Positions 7,101 through 10,448 of a DNA stretch of 10,448 nt are shown here, one piece after another (the stretch's first letter is position 1; each line of letters starts with the position of its first letter). A model generated the notes under the pieces. It made no database searches. It had not been told where the DNA came from and was given only the letters and a program-made list of their open reading frames with translations. The position numbers and the translations under genes were made by a program. Source of the DNA: Candidatus Omnitrophota bacterium (GTDB lineage: Bacteria; Omnitrophota; Koll11; Gygaellales; Profunditerraquicolaceae); contig JAQULD010000054.1 of NCBI GenBank assembly GCA_028719045.1, positions 1-10,448 on the forward strand, read 5' to 3'.

Positions 7101-9737
7101 TACCGTAGTATGCTGCCAGGTAGAATCCGCGGAACTGGTATCCAGGGTCGCGGTATTTGCCGCGGTTGTGCCGCCTGCCTGAGTACCGAAACTTACTTCT
7201 GATAAGCCAACATCTGTATTAACTGAACCGATAATGATATTTATCAGGTCAGTGGAATGGGTATAAGCGGCCGCAGGAGCATTAGACTGTATCCCCACTC
7301 TTATTTCCCCGTCTGAAGACATATAATCGGATAACGTCACATTGGATTTGGCAAAATAGTAGGTTGCTTCTGCGGTGTTGGATAAAACGGTCGCATTAAG
7401 ATTCTCCCAAAGAGCCGTATTGAAGTTATATATCTGCACACGATAAGTAAGTGCGGCGTTGGAAACCAGGCCTTCATAGGTAACCACAATGGCGTTTGCT
7501 CCGGTATACGCTCCGACATTATTGAATGAAAAATAATACTGGAGCGCTTGCCCTGCATTATTAGCGACCGTGATGCGGTTATTGTCGGTAGTGAAGGTGT
7601 AATCATATGTGTTTGTTACCGCGCCGCCCGTTACTTTTGTAAAGGCTGCGGCCTCATAATAGGGATCGGTAGCTACTTCAAGGTCCATTCTGTCTAAATA
7701 ATGGACGTAAGACGCCGCGGTATAAGCAGAGTAAATCCTTAAAGTAACGCGATTATTATTGGCCGTGTCTACAAAATTAGTCAAAGGCGTTGAAACCGGG
7801 CTGTTCCCCGACTGCCAGTAACCGTCGAAAATCTCCCAGGTGCGGTCGGCGTCAGCGGTGTTCGCCAAAGTCGTATTGCGCTCATTCAACGGCCTCCAGA
7901 CAGAATTTACCACGTCCCAGATCTGCACCTGATATACAAGTGCTGCGTTCGAGACATAACCGCCTTCATAGATAATAAGCTTATTGGCTCCTTTTAAGTC
8001 CACCCCATCGATATAGATTTCCTTGTCTAAACCTCCTCCGCCGCCTGTGGTATTATTTGTAGCCCAGTATACCGCGTCGTTGGCAAATACGCCCTTCCAT
8101 CCCGCCGAAGTAGCGGAAAGCGCGGCTTCCGTACCCATTCCCAGCGAATAACCCGTAGGCGTATAACCATATTGAATAGAAGTATGGATAGGTTCTTCCA
8201 CCCACCTGATGCTCATCAAGGCAAAATCCCAGTCGCGCGTTACCGTGGCGGTAGCGGTGGAAACGGAAGTCCTTAATCTTAAATTTCCCAAATTATTGGT
8301 ACTGTCAATAAAATCCGGGGAATTACTCGTGTAGGTGGTGGTATAGAAAGTCAAAGCCGTAGTGGCATTGGTTAGCCCGGCATCAACCCAGCCGCCGGTA
8401 GCCGCATCCAATCCGGTAAAATCCTTCATGCTTAAAGCCGCGGTATTAGCGGTAGAGTTGCTTCTGAATCTTGCGGCCACCCTTATGCCGGTAACCGCGT
8501 ACCCGGAAGGCACAGTGATAGGAAAAGACAGGTTGCTGGAAGCGGAATAATTGGTACCCCAGGTGCCTGCCCTGTCCAAAGAATAATATGCCGAAGCGCT
8601 TGAAGCGGCTGTAGCCTGCTGCCAGGTGGAATCCGCGGAACTGGTATCAAGAGTAGTAGTATTAGCCGCAGTCGTCCCTCCCGCTTCAGTGCCGAAAGAC
8701 ACTTCGGATAAAGTTTGGTCAGTATTAACTGAACCCACGATAATATAAATCAAATCCGTGGAATGCGTACGGGCGGAAGCCGGGGCATTGGTTTGAATGC
8801 CGACTCGGACTTCACCGTTATTTATATAATCGCTTAAGTTAATATTAGATTTAGCGAAATAATATGTCGTTTCAGTTGTATTGGATAAAGTAGTGGCATT
8901 AAGGTTTTCCCATAAAGCGGCGGTAAAATTATATATCTGGACATCATAAGTTAAGGCTGCGTTTGAGACCAGGCCTTCGTAGGCCACCATTATAGTATTG
9001 GCGTCGGGATATGTTTTTACGTTATCGAAGGAAAAATAATATTGGAGCGCCTGGCTGACATTATTGGCGACCGTTACACGGTTATTATCCGAAGTAAAAG
9101 TATAATCATATGTATTGGTCACCGCTCCGCCGGTAACTTCCGTAAAGCCCGCCGCCTCATAATAAGGGTCGATCGCCACCTCTAATTGCAGATGGTCCAA
9201 ATAATGAATGCGGGAAGCCCCGATATAAGCGGAATACAGCCTGAGCGTAACCCGGTTATTATTGCCGGTATCCACAAAATTGGCAAGAGGCGTTGAAACC
9301 GGGCTGTTCCCGGACTGCCAGTAACCGTCGTAGATCTCAAAAGTGGAGTCGGCGTCTGACGTATTGGTTAAGTTAGTGTTACGTTCGTTTAAAGGGCGCC
9401 AGACGGAATTTACCACATCCCAGATCTGCACCTGATAGGCAAGATTGGCGTTTGAAACATAACCACCGTAATAAATGATCAGTTTATTGGCGCCTTTTAG
9501 GTTGACTCCGTCAAAATAAAGCTCTTTGTCCAGGCCGACCCCGCTAGTAAGATTATTCGTGGCCCAATACACTGTGTCATTGGCAAATGACCCTTTCCAC
9601 CCGGCGGAGGTGGCGGAAAGCGCGGCTTCCGTTCCCGCCGCTAAATTATATCCTGTCGGAGTATAGCCGACATTTGCCCAGAGATTAGCGGCAAAGAAAA
9701 ATAACAAAATGAAAGTCAGGAATACTATCTTTCGCAT
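4182..9737 (-). CDS. Giant secreted C25 (gingipain/PorU-like) cysteine peptidase with duplicated beta-rich N-terminal repeats
   Basis: 1851 aa. A signal peptide (about residues 1-21, hydrophobic FLTFILLFFFAANLWA) directs export. Two copies of a ~490-residue Thr/Asn/Ser-rich beta unit follow (23-513 and 523-1015). An FN3-like domain (about 1018-1118) contains GFQVYKT and ends in ISYIGPVAV. A PorU-like segment starts near 1175 (FKIGVEEDGIYRVSRKDL; later GDYLEFYGQ). The C25 catalytic domain runs from about 1500 to the end. The catalytic His1718 lies in NYTGHGG and Cys1752 in LTCADG, 34 residues apart, much as in gingipain R. The C-terminus stops at LLGDPAVKIRK, directly after the catalytic domain, so no type IX secretion tail is seen. 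It probably acts at the cell surface or outside, possibly as an adhesin-protease. GAGG lies 5 nt ahead of the ATG. The gene sits directly behind the c-di-GMP riboswitch and 17 nt before the radical SAM gene. Confidence 0.93.
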   Translation of the reverse strand: MRKIVFLTFILLFFFAANLWANVGYTPTGYNLAAGTEAALSATSAGWKGSFANDTVYWATNNLTSGVGLDKELYFDGVNLKGANKLIIYYGGYVSNANLAYQVQIWDVVNSVWRPLNERNTNLTNTSDADSTFEIYDGYWQSGNSPVSTPLANFVDTGNNNRVTLRLYSAYIGASRIHYLDHLQLEVAIDPYYEAAGFTEVTGGAVTNTYDYTFTSDNNRVTVANNVSQALQYYFSFDNVKTYPDANTIMVAYEGLVSNAALTYDVQIYNFTAALWENLNATTLSNTTETTYYFAKSNINLSDYINNGEVRVGIQTNAPASARTHSTDLIYIIVGSVNTDQTLSEVSFGTEAGGTTAANTTTLDTSSADSTWQQATAASSASAYYSLDRAGTWGTNYSASSNLSFPITVPSGYAVTGIRVAARFRSNSTANTAALSMKDFTGLDAATGGWVDAGLTNATTALTFYTTTYTSNSPDFIDSTNNLGNLRLRTSVSTATATVTRDWDFALMSIRWVEEPIHTSIQYGYTPTGYSLGMGTEAALSATSAGWKGVFANDAVYWATNNTTGGGGGLDKEIYIDGVDLKGANKLIIYEGGYVSNAALVYQVQIWDVVNSVWRPLNERNTTLANTADADRTWEIFDGYWQSGNSPVSTPLTNFVDTANNNRVTLRIYSAYTAASYVHYLDRMDLEVATDPYYEAAAFTKVTGGAVTNTYDYTFTTDNNRITVANNAGQALQYYFSFNNVGAYTGANAIVVTYEGLVSNAALTYRVQIYNFNTALWENLNATVLSNTAEATYYFAKSNVTLSDYMSSDGEIRVGIQSNAPAAAYTHSTDLINIIIGSVNTDVGLSEVSFGTQAGGTTAANTATLDTSSADSTWQHTTVASSAATYYPLDRAGTWNTNYSASSNLSFPITVPLGSKITGIRLAARFRSNVAANTAALSLKDYSGLNASTGGWVDSGLTNANTTLTFNTTTYQNNLTDFIDSTNNLGNLKLRTSVSTATAAVTRDWDFAMMSIRWVSLTTGPTAAKVASLQADYKAGNIVISFATKGEVAVRGFQVYKTLTPGNTKTYIPVAKFMPSAAGPISGKSYSVIDTDPNVNYYYILGISNKGKGISYIGPVAVGQNINYSDSSGILSRSGLKTKNNTLNKAKPIDLFGGEIKKINRSNLNRLPAGKQLFKIGVEEDGIYRVSRKDLQDAGMEPGNFNSANLKLANYGKIVPVFFSGDYLEFYGQAQNTRYTNRNIYWLVAKKAGKEMEKKPALNAGNTVPYYLQEVRLEENVNYYPEVNGKEHWFYGEEIFSPYSREFELTLDNLYPQGQGAVIAVAMQGFSHGLFVGNGLQKIKLYLNDNFITEGQWYGDTYYICQADIDPSVLKDGPNILRIEAPDENGTLPQMALLDKIQLIYPRRFVAQNDSLKFAGKSGSASYEIQGFSSEEIKALDITEPENPVQVSNVTVRKNGAGFTARFNNPDKYKHTYYVFAGTFDKSPAEITLRGSSDLLKRSNQADMIVIAYKDFLDGLKPLVSLREAQGLKVKVVDVEDIYDAFNFGVFSPEAIKKFLQYAYFSWQKPSPKYVLLAGDGTFDYKDYYGTGTPNLVPAYLVSGAAFGEGPSDSWFVAFENNSLPKMMVGRFPVNNTGELDAVVSKVINYENCGYISGRHLFVADADPNRVFSMLSDQISGKLPQTEIKEKLYLDDSDAASVHLGIVEQLNNGVSFVNYTGHGGISLWSDNRIFTNQDVASLSNSGKYPFFITLTCADGYFVYPQGILDSMGEVLLLAPDKGAIGGIFPSIVSSSEEQKLFSDGFYQAIFNKGADTFGEAVKQAKQYLFDNNSPNVRTVVDTYNLLGDPAVKIRK
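6693..8171 (-). repeat. Second copy of the ~490-aa tandem repeat in the C25 protein
   Basis: Encodes residues 523-1015, from GYTPTGYSLGMGTEAALS to DWDFAMMSIRWV, with the same three blocks as the first copy. Long stretches agree almost fully (TSAGWKG, QVQIWDVVNSVWRPLNERN, DSTNNLGNL). A difference is a five-glycine run after NNTTG that the first copy lacks. A short linker (EEPIHTSIQ) joins the two units. The repeat is part of the protein and is not a mobile element. Confidence 0.9.
8199..9671 (-). repeat. First copy of the ~490-aa tandem repeat in the C25 protein
   Basis: Encodes residues 23-513. It begins with GYTPTGYNLAAGTEAALS and ends with DWDFALMSIRWV. Within the unit three blocks follow one another: a beta block with GYVSNANLAYQVQIWD, a related block with EGLVSNAALTYDVQIYN, and a third with NLSFPITVP and FIDSTNNLGNLRLRTS. 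The first two blocks resemble each other, which suggests an older internal duplication. The copy 3' to it differs by many substitutions and small indels; the equivalent points lie 500-502 codons apart. Confidence 0.9.
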
Positions 9738-9742
9738 CTTTT

Positions 9743-9746
9743 CCTC
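9743..9746 (-). promoter_or_regulatory. Shine-Dalgarno of the C25 gene
   Basis: The minus strand reads GAGG, then AAAAG, then ATG. The 5 nt spacing and position fix the start of the C25 gene at 9737, directly ahead of the signal peptide. Confidence 0.75.
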
Positions 9747-9787
9747 ATCTTATAAGTTTCATTTTATTAAAACCGCGCGCAGTAGTC

Positions 9788-9824
9788 AATAAAAAACCCA
9801 TAGAGCCTTTAAAGCGCTATGGGT
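9788..9824 (-). terminator. Intrinsic terminator of the riboswitch expression platform
   Basis: On the minus strand ACCCATAG (9824-9817) pairs fully with CTATGGGT (9803-9796). A smaller inner stem and an AT-rich loop lie between them, and a run of six T follows. It stands between the GEMM-I aptamer and the C25 start codon, about 50 nt ahead of the ATG, so it cannot serve the upstream gene alone and is best read as a conditional terminator. Its 5' part contains TAGCGCTTTA (plus strand 9810-9819), an exact 10-nt complement of an aptamer arm (9871-9880). Confidence 0.85.
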
Positions 9825-9840
9825 AACCTATAATAATCTT

Positions 9841-9935
9841 CGCCGTTTCGGCAGCTGACTGTCATAGCGTTAGCGCTTTAGACTCTATAAGCTTTGCGTC
9901 CCCCGGTTTCCCGGGGTTTGCCTTTATCGTACTTA
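9841..9935 (-). promoter_or_regulatory. Cyclic-di-GMP-I (GEMM-I) riboswitch aptamer
   Basis: Minus strand. The conserved GGCAAACC (9922-9915) leads into a perfect hairpin CCCCGG-GAAA-CCGGGG (9916-9901) with a GNRA tetraloop. GACGCAAAGC follows (9900-9891), the most typical GEMM-I string. A second arm, GTCTAAAGCG...CGCTATGAC, has CTAA and TATG strands like the 11-nt GAAA tetraloop receptor. The closing segment is CAGCTGCCG (9857-9849). Order and spacing match the known class that binds c-di-GMP between its two helices. The outer limits are approximate. Controlled genes: the C25 peptidase and, by read-through, the RiPP operon. Confidence 0.94.
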
Positions 9936-9951
9936 GATACCTTACATAGTA

Positions 9952-9980
9952 AATATGCCACATAATTAGAACATTTTCAA
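9952..9980 (-). promoter_or_regulatory. Candidate sigma-70 promoter ahead of the riboswitch
   Basis: On the minus strand TTGAAA (9980-9975) is followed after 17 nt by CATATT (9957-9952), preceded by TGG as in extended -10 sites. The -35 hexamer matches 5 of 6 bases and the -10 matches 4 of 6. Transcription would start near 9945, shortly before the aptamer. It lies just past the stop of the nucleotidyltransferase-like gene, as expected for a separate transcription unit. Confidence 0.5.
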
Positions 9981-9999
9981 CAGGTTAAGTAAAATTATC

Positions 10000-10448
10000 T
10001 TAAGAGCGGACTTTTTTCGCTTTTAAGGCTAATCCCCTGAAAATAAACCCCGCTTTGTTAAAAAATCCCTGGTTTAGGGCCAGATACAGGATCACGCACA
10101 TATCTTCACTCGGGAAATCATTATTTTTCACATATTTCAAGAAATGTTTCTCCAGAAAGCTCTCCCCCTGGGGCTTTAACTCCTCCAGGAATTCCCGCGG
10201 GATTTCAGTTCCAAAAGTATCGCGAGCTAATCTTATACCTATATATACGGCGCCAGCAGCGCCCCAGTTGCGGCTTAAGATCTGGAGCCTGTCCCAATCC
10301 AAAGAATCTCTATACCTGGAAATGAAAGAATGCAGGTCGAACAACAGGTTTATCCTGCTAAACCCATGGCTTAAACCATGTATACACACAGCTAAAAGCA
10401 TGTGTTCTGCGCTCATCATGAAAATGTTCTTATCTGCGTCTACCGCCT
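10000..10448 (-). CDS. Nucleotidyltransferase-family protein (NTP_transf_5-like), C-terminal fragment
   Basis: The frame is open to the right edge: residues VDADKNIF are readable before the Met at 10419, so the gene begins beyond the window and that Met is internal. The visible ~149 residues contain EHMLLAVCIHGLSHGFSRIN, then LLFDLHSFISRY and DWDRLQILSRNWGAAGAVYIGIRLARDTFG. This H-x-L-L...H-G...H-x-F...D-x-x...D-W-D pattern is typical of the C-terminal half of uncharacterised nucleotidyltransferases (PF14907 type). The catalytic N-terminal part lies outside the window, so activity cannot be judged. Members occur next to HprK-like kinases and PqqD proteins, and in some lasso peptide clusters, so it may belong to the same pathway. 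It is however separated from the other genes by a promoter, riboswitch and terminator. The reading as this family rests on remembered motifs. Confidence 0.72.
   Translation of the reverse strand, partial: AVDADKNIFMMSAEHMLLAVCIHGLSHGFSRINLLFDLHSFISRYRDSLDWDRLQILSRNWGAAGAVYIGIRLARDTFGTEIPREFLEELKPQGESFLEKHFLKYVKNNDFPSEDMCVILYLALNQGFFNKAGFIFRGLALKAKKVRS

Noticed and set aside
6693..9671. Large repeats as a mobile element or CRISPR
   Set aside because: Both copies are in frame within one protein, about 500 codons long and diverged; there are no transposase genes, terminal inverted repeats or short spaced repeats.
10417..10419. ATG at 10419 as start of the right-hand gene
   Set aside because: The frame stays open to the window end, and the family is much longer than the visible part.

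Overview
The window looks like a chromosomal segment from an uncultured Gram-negative bacterium. The GC content is moderate and the genes are tightly overlapped. It encodes a secreted gingipain-type (C25) protein with a PorU-like architecture, a lone-peptide maturation operon and a GEMM-I riboswitch. An Omnitrophota-like or similar candidate-phylum origin is only a guess, because no marker gene is present.

Layout on the plus strand: 1-1431 holds an ABC-2 type exporter, made of a 5'-truncated ATPase and a complete six-helix permease. It runs convergently into the minus-strand operon, and the two stop codons overlap by 4 nt.

Layout on the minus strand, read in the direction of transcription (right to left): a nucleotidyltransferase-family C-terminal fragment (10448-10000, runs off the window); an intergenic control region (about 9999-9738) with a candidate promoter, a clear cyclic-di-GMP-I (GEMM-I) aptamer and an intrinsic terminator; a giant secreted C25 cysteine peptidase (9737-4182); a radical SAM/SPASM protein (4164-3088); a short gene of 52 codons (3091-2933) that appears to be a RiPP precursor; an S24/S26 peptidase (2933-2475); an HprK-like kinase (2478-1684); and a PqqD-like RiPP recognition protein (1700-1428). 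From the radical SAM gene to pqqD every junction overlaps (4, 1, 4 and 17 nt), so they form one translationally coupled unit.

Main result: the small gene encodes a leader with a Y-x-x-P-x-L motif followed by a Cys/Thr/Ser/Arg-rich tail ending in Ser-Ser. It sits between a radical SAM/SPASM enzyme and a peptidase, with a PqqD-like leader binder and an HprK-like kinase downstream. This parts list (leader binder, radical SAM, peptidase, kinase, possible nucleotidyltransferase, ABC exporter) resembles the tailoring side of kinase-containing lasso peptide clusters, but no lasso cyclase is visible and a radical SAM enzyme is present instead. The operon appears to be controlled by c-di-GMP through the riboswitch and terminator ahead of the C25 gene, which would link peptide maturation to surface or biofilm lifestyle signals. 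A GTAG-type REP-like palindrome lies inside the part of the precursor gene that encodes the start of the core.
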